A stretch of 55,357 bases of DNA. It comes from Planctomycetota bacterium. GTDB taxonomy: Bacteria; Planctomycetota; UBA1135; GCA-002686595. Positions 16,375 to 23,747 of the stretch are shown here, piece after piece (the stretch's first letter is position 1; the number at the start of each line of letters is the position of its first letter). The position numbers and the translations under genes are program-made. The stretch covers positions 1 through 55,357 of the forward strand of contig JAJDET010000249.1 in NCBI GenBank assembly GCA_029259655.1, written 5' to 3'. The notes beneath the pieces were generated by a model, which ran no database searches, was not told the origin of the DNA, and saw nothing but the letters and a program-made list of their open reading frames with translations.

Positions 16375-17892
16375 TCACAGGTCCTCGAGATACTCCAGCC
16401 AGGCCGCCTGCAGCTCCAAGAGGTCCAGGTCACCGAACGCCGCCTGGTGAGCCTCCGCCCTCGCCGCCTCCATCACCTTCTCGAGCTCCTCGGCGTCGTT
16501 GGTGACGGTGCGCCCCTCCAGCTCGGCGAGCCCCTTCTCGTACACGGTCTGCAGCGTGGAGAAGTACTCGGGGATGATCTCCTTCCACTCGCTCCGCTCC
16601 TCGACGGACGGGGCGCGCATCAGGAAGTAGATCATCGACCACGCCTGGGCGTAGCACATCGAGACGTCGTCGTCGTCGTAGAACTGCTCGCGATCGTAGG
16701 TGAGGAGCTCCTCCCAGGAGATGAGCTCGTCCTCCTCGAGGGCGGACTTGACGATCGGCAGGCGCCAGTCCGCCGTGCGGATCGCAGCCACCTCACCGTT
16801 GCGAATCGCGGCACCGGAGAAGTAGTCCCCGAAGCCCTCGTTGAACCACATGTGGGGCTCGAACCCGCCGATGGCGTCGTGCACGTACTGGTGGAAGGCC
16901 TCGTGATACACGACTCCGCGCGTGTCGGCCTGGGTCCAGTTCGACAGTCCCTTGCCGGTGGCGAAGAGAACGAGCTCGCGCAGGTCCGAGCTCCAGAACC
17001 CCGCGCTCCCCAGGGATCCCCCGTAGGCCAGATACTCCGCCAGGTCGTGGCAGATCCGCACCGTGGAGATGCGGTCCATGTCCTCCTTGGGCGGGAACAC
17101 GCGCGTGAACTCGGTCCGCAGGATCTCGATGTCGCGGCAGATCTTCTTGATCTGCGCAGCATTACCCGCGTTGTAGACGACGATGAAGTTCTCGGTGTCC
17201 TCGTACTTCCATCCTCGCAGCAGGGACTTCCTCACACGCGCCCGGTAGTTCCCCTTCCTCAGACCCTTCTTCTCGTAGGACGCCGCGATCTTCTCGAGGT
17301 CGGGCTCGTCGATGCGCAGGAAACGAACCTCCTCCGCGGCCTTGCGCCACCCCTTGTGGGCGTCGCTGTACCTCTCGATCCCGACCCCTCCGATCGCGAC
17401 CACGCGCTCCTCACCGCGGACGATCCAGGCCGAGCCGACCTGCGCGCCCCCGAATCCCTCCGCGAAGAGCGGATGCTCGCTCACCTCGCTCTCGAAGTCT
17501 CCCTCCGACGTCTTCCGAGCGGGCCCCAGTCTCCACTTCACACGGGAATGGTTCGGCAAGTACCTCGCCGTTTGCTCCTGTGCGGCTTCGAGTGTCGACG
17601 AGCCGTCGAGGTCGATGATCACGACGCTCGGCATGTACGACACCAGGAACTCGAAGCCCTTTTCCGGCCGCTCGACGTAGCGCAGCAGAACCCTCTCCTG
17701 ATTCGGAGCGACGGGGATCTGGTCGTAGGTGTTCGGACGGCGAATCCGCAGGCCCACGTTCTTGAAGGTGTCGGTCTTCACTCCTCCGGAAGCGGAGGTG
17801 AGTCCGAGGAGAACGAGCGAGAACGCGAGGCACGACATTCGGGAAGGGGCGGACCGCCCACACAGCATCCTACCGGAGAAAACGGCTGTCAT
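16375..17892 (-). CDS. Exported HExxH metallopeptidase (DUF1570-like)
   Basis: A 505-aa protein if started at ATG 17892. Internal ATGs at 17868 and 17838 are also possible, and the last leaves a tidy signal peptide (MSCLAFSLVLLGLTSASGG). Residues 40-190 form an uncharacterised beta-rich domain. Residues 230-500 are the peptidase: ENFIVVYNAGNAAQIKKICR, then GVVYHEAFHQYVHDAIGGF with the zinc-binding HEAFH, then HMWFNEGFGDYFSGA with the third ligand Glu (gluzincin-type E-G-x3-Y-F). Such proteins are numerous in Planctomycetota. Its stop faces that of the sulfatase-fold gene seven bases away. The gene encoding its apparently inactive relative lies 1.8 kb further left. Substrate unknown; location periplasmic or extracellular. 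Confidence 0.8.
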   Translation of the reverse strand: MTAVFSGRMLCGRSAPSRMSCLAFSLVLLGLTSASGGVKTDTFKNVGLRIRRPNTYDQIPVAPNQERVLLRYVERPEKGFEFLVSYMPSVVIIDLDGSSTLEAAQEQTARYLPNHSRVKWRLGPARKTSEGDFESEVSEHPLFAEGFGGAQVGSAWIVRGEERVVAIGGVGIERYSDAHKGWRKAAEEVRFLRIDEPDLEKIAASYEKKGLRKGNYRARVRKSLLRGWKYEDTENFIVVYNAGNAAQIKKICRDIEILRTEFTRVFPPKEDMDRISTVRICHDLAEYLAYGGSLGSAGFWSSDLRELVLFATGKGLSNWTQADTRGVVYHEAFHQYVHDAIGGFEPHMWFNEGFGDYFSGAAIRNGEVAAIRTADWRLPIVKSALEEDELISWEELLTYDREQFYDDDDVSMCYAQAWSMIYFLMRAPSVEERSEWKEIIPEYFSTLQTVYEKGLAELEGRTVTNDAEELEKVMEAARAEAHQAAFGDLDLLELQAAWLEYLEDL

Positions 17893-18113
17893 GGGGTGCT
17901 CGTCGAATCCGCAGACCGTGCATACACGCGGAAGGGTCCGGACGCGGATTCCATTGGCGTGGCGAGGCCGGCGGACGCCTGCTGAGCGGATCTATCTCGA
18001 TAATGGGAAGTACCTCTCTCGGAGAGGCGAGCGCACTCCACCGAGTTCGCCTGTCCGGTTGCCGCGCCCGCAGTCATACTCCAGGTCGGATGCCATCCAA
18101 GGAGGAACGCCCG

Positions 18114-19124
18114 ATGATCCAGAAGAGCCCCCTCGTCCTCACCCTGGTGGCCGCGCTCATGCTCGTGAGCGGTACGGCCTGGTCACAGTTCGCGGCCCCC
18201 GCGACCGCTCCCTCCGTCTCGCCCATTCCGGCCCAGAAGAAGGCGACGATCTATCGCCTCGGCGCGGGGTCGGGGCACTCCGAGGGCTGCATTCCGCCCT
18301 GCCTGTGTCCCGTGTTCTTCAATCCGAACATCAAGGGGACGTTCACGATGCGGGCGGTCGCCGTCAGCCCGATCGTGCAGCAGTACGCCATCGAGCAGGT
18401 CAACTGGACGGTCGACGAGCTGGGCACCCTGACCAAGGTCAAGGGCTCCGGTGTCTACACGCGGACCTCGACCCCGCTGGGCAAGTTCCACGAGATGGAG
18501 CTCGAGCTGACGGTGGGCGGCGCCCCGGCCGTGAAGTTCGTGAGCGGCACGCAGCCCGACCCGAACACCTTCCCGAGCATCGACATCTCCGTCGGCGACG
18601 GCGACTTCTGCTACGCCCGGTCGTTCATCATCGACTCCGACCCGGCGCCGAAGAAGTTCATCCAGCACTACATGCTCTCGGGAACCACGTTCCAGGAGGG
18701 GTGCTATCCGCCTTGCCTGTGCCCGATCACCGTGCCCCGCAAGGTGAAGGGCTCCTTCGACCTCGTGCTGCTCGAGGACCTGGGGACGATCCAGAACTAC
18801 TCGATCACGAACGTCGACTGGAAGCTGAGCTCCATCGATCGCTTCACGGGAACGGGCGACTACTCGGTCGTTCAGGGCTTCGCGGGCCCGGTCCAGGCGA
18901 TGGACCTCTGCCTCGCGCGCAACGGCGTCGTGCTGGACCCGTTCTCGAGCGGGGGAGTCCCGGTCACCTCACCGGGGACCTCGATCGAGGTCGTCGTGTC
19001 GCAGAGCGGGATGGTCTGCTTCGACCGCGTGTTCGACATCACTGCGGGCACCGCGTCGAGTCTCCGCACGTCGGCCGGCGTGGATCTGGGCGTCGCAACG
19101 AAGGGTGGAGGGGCCGGCGACTGA
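18114..19124 (+). CDS. Exported protein with duplicated GC-x-PPCLCP domain
   Basis: A 336-aa protein starting at ATG 18114, eight bases after AAGGAGG; the longer upstream frame is discarded. A signal peptide (LVLTLVAALMLVSGTAWSQF) is followed by two homologous modules of about 150 residues. Each opens with a Cys cluster, EGCIPPCLCPVFFNPNIKGT and EGCYPPCLCPITVPRKVKGS. Each continues with a Tyr/Asn-Trp stretch (YAIEQVNWTVDELGTLTKVK; YSITNVDWKLSSIDRFTGTG), and each later has a lone Cys after a DGDFCYAR- or MDLCLAR-type strand. The Cys spacing C-x3-C-x-C suggests disulfides or metal binding outside the cell. I do not recognise a named family. The gene ends 35 bases before the hairpin that masks the next ribosome binding site. 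Confidence 0.7.
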   Translation: MIQKSPLVLTLVAALMLVSGTAWSQFAAPATAPSVSPIPAQKKATIYRLGAGSGHSEGCIPPCLCPVFFNPNIKGTFTMRAVAVSPIVQQYAIEQVNWTVDELGTLTKVKGSGVYTRTSTPLGKFHEMELELTVGGAPAVKFVSGTQPDPNTFPSIDISVGDGDFCYARSFIIDSDPAPKKFIQHYMLSGTTFQEGCYPPCLCPITVPRKVKGSFDLVLLEDLGTIQNYSITNVDWKLSSIDRFTGTGDYSVVQGFAGPVQAMDLCLARNGVVLDPFSSGGVPVTSPGTSIEVVVSQSGMVCFDRVFDITAGTASSLRTSAGVDLGVATKGGGAGD

Positions 19125-19159
19125 CCGCGCTCAAGTCGTGGCGGGCTGCGTGCCGAGTA

Positions 19160-19187
19160 CTCCTGGGGGGTCTCCTACCCCCAGGAG
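19160..19187 (+). promoter_or_regulatory. Perfect hairpin enclosing the Shine-Dalgarno of the next gene
   Basis: CTCCTGGGGG (19160-19169), an eight-base loop GTCTCCTA, and CCCCCAGGAG (19178-19187) form a perfect ten-bp stem. The ribosome binding site AGGAG (19183-19187) is the 3' strand of that stem, eight bases before ATG 19195, so it would be fully paired. The loop also carries TCTCCT, a second possible partner. There is no T-run after it, which argues against a simple intrinsic terminator. A translational switch (thermometer, protein- or ligand-controlled) is inferred. Confidence 0.6.
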
Positions 19188-19194
19188 AAATGCC

Positions 19195-19566
19195 ATGATC
19201 CTCGACAACGGAGCCAAGGTCCTCATCAGTCACCGACGTCTTTTCGAGCTCGATCACGGCCGCTACTTCGTCGGAGTCATCGAGGACTACGACGCAGGCG
19301 TCGCCCGGGTCGGCGGTCACACCTGGATGCGCGACGGATACCGCGGTGAGTTCAAGCGCAAGGACGGCGAGCGCACGAAACTGATCGCGCTGGCCTCGGG
19401 GACGGTGATCGTCTACATCCTGCCCACGTCGACCCGACTCGAGTCGCTGGTCATCGAGCAGGACGGTACGAACGTCTTCGTCCGCGACGGCCACGGGTTC
19501 GAGATGGACGTCACCGAGGGCGTCCTGCGCGGCGGCGACGCTGCCCGGGCTCGAGCCGCCGGCTGA
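19195..19566 (+). CDS. Small protein of unknown function behind a masked RBS
   Basis: A 123-aa soluble protein from ATG 19195. It begins with a beta-rich stretch resembling short SH3-like barrels (MILDNGAKVLISHRRLFELD, GRYFVGVIEDYDAGVARVGG, HTWMRDGYRGEFKRKDGERT). After that, TKLIALASGTVIVYILPTST leads to an LVIEQDGTNVFVRDGHGFEM strand pair and a polar Ala/Arg tail. It has no signal peptide, helices or cysteines. The sequence resembles short planctomycete and proteobacterial hypothetical proteins but no function is established. Its translation is likely controlled by the ten-bp hairpin described separately, and the convergent neighbour encodes an RNA-binding RRM protein. That makes an RNA-level link tempting but unproven. 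Confidence 0.65.
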   Translation: MILDNGAKVLISHRRLFELDHGRYFVGVIEDYDAGVARVGGHTWMRDGYRGEFKRKDGERTKLIALASGTVIVYILPTSTRLESLVIEQDGTNVFVRDGHGFEMDVTEGVLRGGDAARARAAG

Positions 19567-19600
19567 GGAAGCGGCGCGCGTCTCCGGCCTCAAACGAAGA

Positions 19601-19628
19601 AGGACCGCAGGCGGGAGCCCACGGTCCT
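19601..19628. terminator. Possible bidirectional terminator
   Basis: AGGACCG and CGGTCCT form a seven-bp stem around fourteen bases between two convergent genes. On plus it is followed by CGTTTCC, a weak T-rich stretch, and on minus by TTCTTCG. The position is right, but the tail is poor. Confidence 0.35.
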
Positions 19629-19681
19629 CGTTTCCGAACGGCTCGTGCCTTCACGGGCGCGAGCCTTGCGGCAATCAGCGC

Positions 19682-20008
<327 letters not shown>

Positions 20009-20088
20009 TGGTATGAGTTTCCTCTTCGTCGTCTGCGTTCTGCTACCTGTCCAAACAACGGAGAGGCTCGGAAACGCGGATCATGAGA

Positions 20089-20123
20089 ATTCTATTCGGT
20101 GAGGTCACCCGGACTCGGGTGAC
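20089..20123 (-). promoter_or_regulatory. RRM-gene promoter with overlapping palindrome
   Basis: On minus, TAGAAT (20094-20089) lies about 80 bases before the RRM start. Ten bases upstream of it is a perfect eight-bp inverted repeat with a four-base loop (GTCACCCG-N4-CGGGTGAC at 20104-20123), covering where a -35 box would be. It is a good candidate operator. The rest of the 421-bp gap 20009-20429 holds only a second palindrome and the SGNH-gene promoter; I see no gene in it. Confidence 0.4.
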
Positions 20124-20369
20124 GGGATGCGACGCTCCCCGGTGACGCCGTCGTCGCGCGGAGCGCTGCTCGTCGGGAAAGAGGGTAGCAGCACGGGAGG
20201 GAACGGAGTCAGTAGGGGCCGCTGGTGGGCCCCTGCGTCTCACGATCTCTCTCCTGGTTCCTGCTCCCGCCCTCGCTCCTCTCTGCAGAGCACAGAGTAC
20301 CCGCCGGACCCGGTGCCATGTCCAGCCCCTATCTATCAGGCCGCGTCGGGGCGCTCTCGTTCTTATTAA

Positions 20370-20385
20370 GGACGGGATCCCGTCC
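20370..20385. promoter_or_regulatory. 16-bp perfect palindrome upstream of the SGNH gene
   Basis: GGACGGGATCCCGTCC is fully self-complementary and is preceded by an AT-rich TTCTTATTAAG. It is centred about 52 bases before the SGNH-hydrolase start, a usual place for an activator or repressor site. No T-run follows on either strand, so a terminator is less likely. Confidence 0.35.
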
Positions 20386-20417
20386 CGCGCGCCGCCGGAG
20401 GGCTTCGGGGCCGACCC

Positions 20418-20423
20418 TATACT
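20418..20423 (+). promoter_or_regulatory. Candidate -10 box TATACT, leaderless start
   Basis: TATACT ends six bases before the ATG of the SGNH hydrolase, so transcription would begin at or next to the start codon. There is no Shine-Dalgarno before this ATG, which fits a leaderless mRNA. Confidence 0.45.
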
Positions 20424-20429
20424 CCTCCG

Positions 20430-21572
20430 ATGGCACGGCACCCGGACACGGGACCCGCCGCGAGCGGGGATCGGGCGCCTGCCCGCGTGCGCCGGACCCT
20501 GCTCGCTGTCTCCATCGGGGCACTGGCGGGGCTCGTCGCCACCTACCTCGTCGCTCTCGTGATCCGGTCGAACGAGCTCTACGACTCGGCTCGGGAGAGA
20601 CCGCGGACACCCTACCTGTCCGCGGTTCACCCGGACCTGGGCTTCGCATCGGTGCCACTCACCGGAACGAGCGAGCTGGCCTCGTTCGATCGCCTCGGAT
20701 TTCGGGTCCCTCTGAATCAGAAGGACCGCGACGAGCCGCTGCCCGAGCCGCGGATGCTCTTCCTCGGAGACTCGTTCACGTACGGGTACCTGCTGACCCC
20801 GGGTGAGACGTTCCCCGTTCGCGCGGCGGAGTCCCTGGGGGGGACCGCGCTCAATGCGGGGATGGGCTCCTATGGACTCGCGCAGATGCTGGTGCAGGCT
20901 CGCGAGTGGATCCCGGAGCTGAAACCGGACTACGTCGTCGTTCAGTACTCGCCCCTGATCGTCGGCCGAGCCACGATCCGGTTCGCGCAGATGCGCGGTG
21001 CGCTCGTCCCCGTGCCCTACATGACCGATGCGGACGGCGCCGTCAGCGTGGCGCCGCCGGTGTTCGAGAGCGTGAACTTCGACTTGCCGATGTGGGAGTA
21101 CGGGAGGGCCGAGGGAGGCTGGGCATCCTTCTTCGTGCGCGTCGGTCTCCCGCTCCTCGTGCACGACGACTTCAACGTTGCGGCGCTCCGCATCAAGAGC
21201 TCCCTGGGCCATGTGCCTCCGCCGCTCGCGGATCGGCAGGAGATCGTGGATTCCGTGTACGGCGAGATCGCCGACCTCTGTCGCCGGTCCGGGGCGCAGT
21301 TCGTCCTGTTCGTGATCGACGTCGGGCCCGACCGTTCCGACTTCGAGGATCTCGCCGGCATCGAAGCCGACATCGTCGTCGATGCCCACTCCGCGCTCCT
21401 CGACAGCCTGACGCTCGGGAAGAGGAGCGCCATGGACTGGCACCGTGCCTACAGCCACTGGAAGGACGGCGAGCTCGGCGACCAGCACCCGAACGACTTC
21501 GCGAACGAGGTCATGGGGAACGTACTGGCGCGGGCGATCCTCGCGCACGAGGTGGCGCGCTCCGGACGCTGA
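20430..21572 (+). CDS. Membrane-anchored SGNH/GDSL hydrolase
   Basis: A 380-aa protein with an N-terminal membrane anchor (TLLAVSIGALAGLVATYLVA, LVI) and an extracytoplasmic hydrolase domain. Block I is MLFLGDSFTYGYLLTPGETF with the nucleophile Ser of GDS. ALNAGMGSYGLAQML provides the block II Gly and the Asn region, PDYVVVQYSPLIVGR stands near block III, and WKDGELGDQHPNDFANEVMG gives the terminal D-x-x-H pair. Relatives are esterases or O-acetyl transfer/hydrolysis enzymes that act on envelope polysaccharides. It stands alone between an RRM gene and a two-component system. There is no ribosome binding site; a TATACT box lies six bases before the ATG. Substrate unknown. Confidence 0.82.
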   Translation: MARHPDTGPAASGDRAPARVRRTLLAVSIGALAGLVATYLVALVIRSNELYDSARERPRTPYLSAVHPDLGFASVPLTGTSELASFDRLGFRVPLNQKDRDEPLPEPRMLFLGDSFTYGYLLTPGETFPVRAAESLGGTALNAGMGSYGLAQMLVQAREWIPELKPDYVVVQYSPLIVGRATIRFAQMRGALVPVPYMTDADGAVSVAPPVFESVNFDLPMWEYGRAEGGWASFFVRVGLPLLVHDDFNVAALRIKSSLGHVPPPLADRQEIVDSVYGEIADLCRRSGAQFVLFVIDVGPDRSDFEDLAGIEADIVVDAHSALLDSLTLGKRSAMDWHRAYSHWKDGELGDQHPNDFANEVMGNVLARAILAHEVARSGR

Positions 21573-21692
21573 GACGCGACCCCGATCGGCGCCCTCTCGT
21601 TCCGGTTAGAGTGGCCTTAGAATGAACCCCGGTGTGAGGGTCATACGCGGAGCGGACCTACACTACTGCCCCAGCATCCCAGGGGGTATCGG

Positions 21693-22361
21693 TTGAGGAT
21701 TCTGATCGTCGAGGACAACAAGGTCGTGGCTCAATCCCTGCAAAAGGGTCTGGAGGAGGTCGGCTACGCCGTCCGGGTAGCGAGCGACGGCGTTCAGGGA
21801 ATGGAGCACGCGGAGGCCGAGGAATACGACCTCATCATCCTGGACCGGATGCTGCCGAAGCTGAGCGGAGACGACATGTGCAGCGGGCTCCGGGAAGCCG
21901 GCTCGAACATCCCGATCCTGATGTTGACCGCGCGAGCCGCCGTCGGAGACCGTGTCGAGGGACTGGATCTGGGTGCGGACGACTACCTGACCAAGCCGTT
22001 CGCGCTGGCCGAGCTCCTGGCGCGCGTGCGCGCGCTCCTGCGTCGAGGAGAGATCTCGACCCCGCCGACACTCGAGTTCGAGGACCTGACCCTGAACCCG
22101 TCGTCGCACGTCGTCACGCGGTCGGGGAACGAGATCTCGCTCAGCGCCAGGGAGTTCACCCTGCTCGAGTTCTTGTTGCGAAATGCTGAGAAAGTCGTCT
22201 CGCGCAAGTCGATTGCGACGCACGTCTGGGGCACCGAGCTGACCTCGAACGTGCTCGACGTGTACATGACCTACCTGCGCCGCAAGGTCGACAAGGAGTA
22301 CGCGACGAAGCTGATCCACAACATCCGGGGCGTGGGGTACGTGTTGCGGAGGGAGGGTTGA
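21693..22361 (+). CDS. OmpR-family response regulator
   Basis: A 222-aa regulator that starts with TTG, eight bases after AGGGGG. Its receiver domain (1-115) has the acidic pair VEDN, the phospho-acceptor Asp in DLIILDRMLPKLSGDD, the Thr in ILMLTARA and the Lys in YLTKPFALAELL. The C-terminal 95 residues are an OmpR/PhoB winged helix (LSAREFTLLEFLLRNAEKVV, SNVLDVYMTYLRRKVDKEY, IHNIRGVGYVLRREG) that binds direct-repeat DNA after phosphorylation. The stop overlaps the TTG of the kinase gene by four bases (TTGA), so the pair is translationally coupled. Both genes using TTG starts is unusual and may keep their levels low. The stimulus is unknown. Confidence 0.94.
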   Translation: MRILIVEDNKVVAQSLQKGLEEVGYAVRVASDGVQGMEHAEAEEYDLIILDRMLPKLSGDDMCSGLREAGSNIPILMLTARAAVGDRVEGLDLGADDYLTKPFALAELLARVRALLRRGEISTPPTLEFEDLTLNPSSHVVTRSGNEISLSAREFTLLEFLLRNAEKVVSRKSIATHVWGTELTSNVLDVYMTYLRRKVDKEYATKLIHNIRGVGYVLRREG

Positions 22362-23743
22362 GGTCGGAGACGTCGCTCCTCGGGCGACTCGTCCTGTGGC
22401 AGTCGGCGGCGCTCACGGTCTCGCTCGGTGTCCTCTCCCTGTCGCTCTTCCTGATCGTCGGTCACCGACTCCGGGGTCATCACGACGAAGACCTGACCGA
22501 GGGCTGTCGCCAGGTCGGACAGATGGTGTCCGACTACGACGAGTACGAGACCGCCGGCGAGTCTCACCTCAGAGAGCACATCGACGAGCTCGGGCTCGAC
22601 GTGACGCTCGTGCCGGCCGAGGAGGTCGAGCCGCGGCCCGCGAGCGTCGAGATGGGAGAGATCTGGCTCACGACGCAATCGAAGGACGAGCTACAGCACG
22701 ATGCGCACGGCCACGAGGGCACGGGCGCAATGCGGATCGCCAGCGGGGTGTTCCAGGGCCGCAACGGCAGGCACTACCTCGTCCGCGTGAGCGAGAACCT
22801 GGGGGACGTGAGCTCGACTCTGCGCAGTCTCCAGGTCGTGATCCTGACGGTGGCGCCGATGGTCCTCCTGATCTCGATCGGTGTCGGCGCGTGGATCATC
22901 AGCAACGCGTTGAATCCGCTCCGCAGCATCGTCCGATCGGCGAGCTCCATGGACGTGAACCAGCTCAACGACCAGATCGAGGTGGAGGGGGGGTCACGCG
23001 AGATCGTCGTGCTCAGCCACGCCTTCAACCAGATGATCGAACGGCTCGCGCTCTCCTTCGAGCGCGTTCGTGAGTTCAACGCCAACGCCTCCCACGAGCT
23101 CCGGACACCCCTGACCTCGCTCACGGCGAGCCTCGAGGTCGCGCTCGAGAAGGAGCGCACCAGCGACGAGTACCGGCGCGTGATGAATCAGGCCCTGCTC
23201 GAGGTGCGCCACCTCACTCGCATCGTGGAGAACCTCCTGGTGATGTCGCAGACCGACACGGGCCAGGTCTCTCTCGAGACCCGGCGCGTCGACCTCGGCG
23301 CCGTCCTCGTCGACAGCGTCGAGGCCGTTCACTTCCGCGGAAACGACGACGTCGCCGTCGAGGTTGAGGTGGACGACGACCAGGACTGCATGGTGGAGGG
23401 TGACCCTCACTGGCTGCGTCAGCTCTTCGACAACCTGCTGGACAACGCCGTGAAGTACACGCCCCCCGGCGGGACCGTGAAGATCTCGACGGCCGAGAAG
23501 GGCGATGTGATCGAGGTCTGCATCGCCGACTCGGGGATCGGGATTCCGGAGGAAGAGGTGTCCCAGGTCTTCGAGCGCTACCGCCGGGTCTCGTCGGAGC
23601 GGGCGAACGGAGTTCCCGGCGTGGGGCTCGGCCTCTCGATCGCGGACTGGGTCGCTCGCGCCCACCAGGGGAGGATCGAGATCGAGAGCACCGTCGGGCA
23701 CGGCTCGAAGTTCACGGTCGTCCTGCCGCGCAAGGGCGCCTGA
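22358..23743 (+). CDS. Two-component sensor histidine kinase
   Basis: A 461-aa inner-membrane kinase partnered with the regulator before it, with its TTG start overlapping by four bases. Helix 1 is at 12-36 and helix 2 at about 160-185, enclosing a 120-aa acidic, His-containing sensor region (DELQHDAHGHEGTGAMRIA). Then come a HAMP domain, the H-box NANASHELRTPLTSLTASLE, the N-box LFDNLLDNAVKYTPPGG, the G1 box IADSGIGIPEEEVSQVFERY and the G2 box VPGVGLGLSIADWVARAHQG. The sensor segment's His/Asp/Glu content hints at metal sensing, as in CusS/CopS-type kinases, but no effector genes for metals are nearby. All kinase residues are intact. Confidence 0.94.
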   Translation: MRSETSLLGRLVLWQSAALTVSLGVLSLSLFLIVGHRLRGHHDEDLTEGCRQVGQMVSDYDEYETAGESHLREHIDELGLDVTLVPAEEVEPRPASVEMGEIWLTTQSKDELQHDAHGHEGTGAMRIASGVFQGRNGRHYLVRVSENLGDVSSTLRSLQVVILTVAPMVLLISIGVGAWIISNALNPLRSIVRSASSMDVNQLNDQIEVEGGSREIVVLSHAFNQMIERLALSFERVREFNANASHELRTPLTSLTASLEVALEKERTSDEYRRVMNQALLEVRHLTRIVENLLVMSQTDTGQVSLETRRVDLGAVLVDSVEAVHFRGNDDVAVEVEVDDDQDCMVEGDPHWLRQLFDNLLDNAVKYTPPGGTVKISTAEKGDVIEVCIADSGIGIPEEEVSQVFERYRRVSSERANGVPGVGLGLSIADWVARAHQGRIEIESTVGHGSKFTVVLPRKGA

Positions 23744-23747
23744 CTCG

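Noticed and set aside
16087-17985. A 632-codon plus-strand frame across the HExxH peptidase
   Set aside because: Low-complexity shadow of the minus-strand gene; no domain, no start signals.
19160-19187. The hairpin before 19195 as an intrinsic terminator of the upstream gene
   Set aside because: It is followed by AAATGCC and not by a T-run, and its 3' arm is the ribosome binding site of the next gene.
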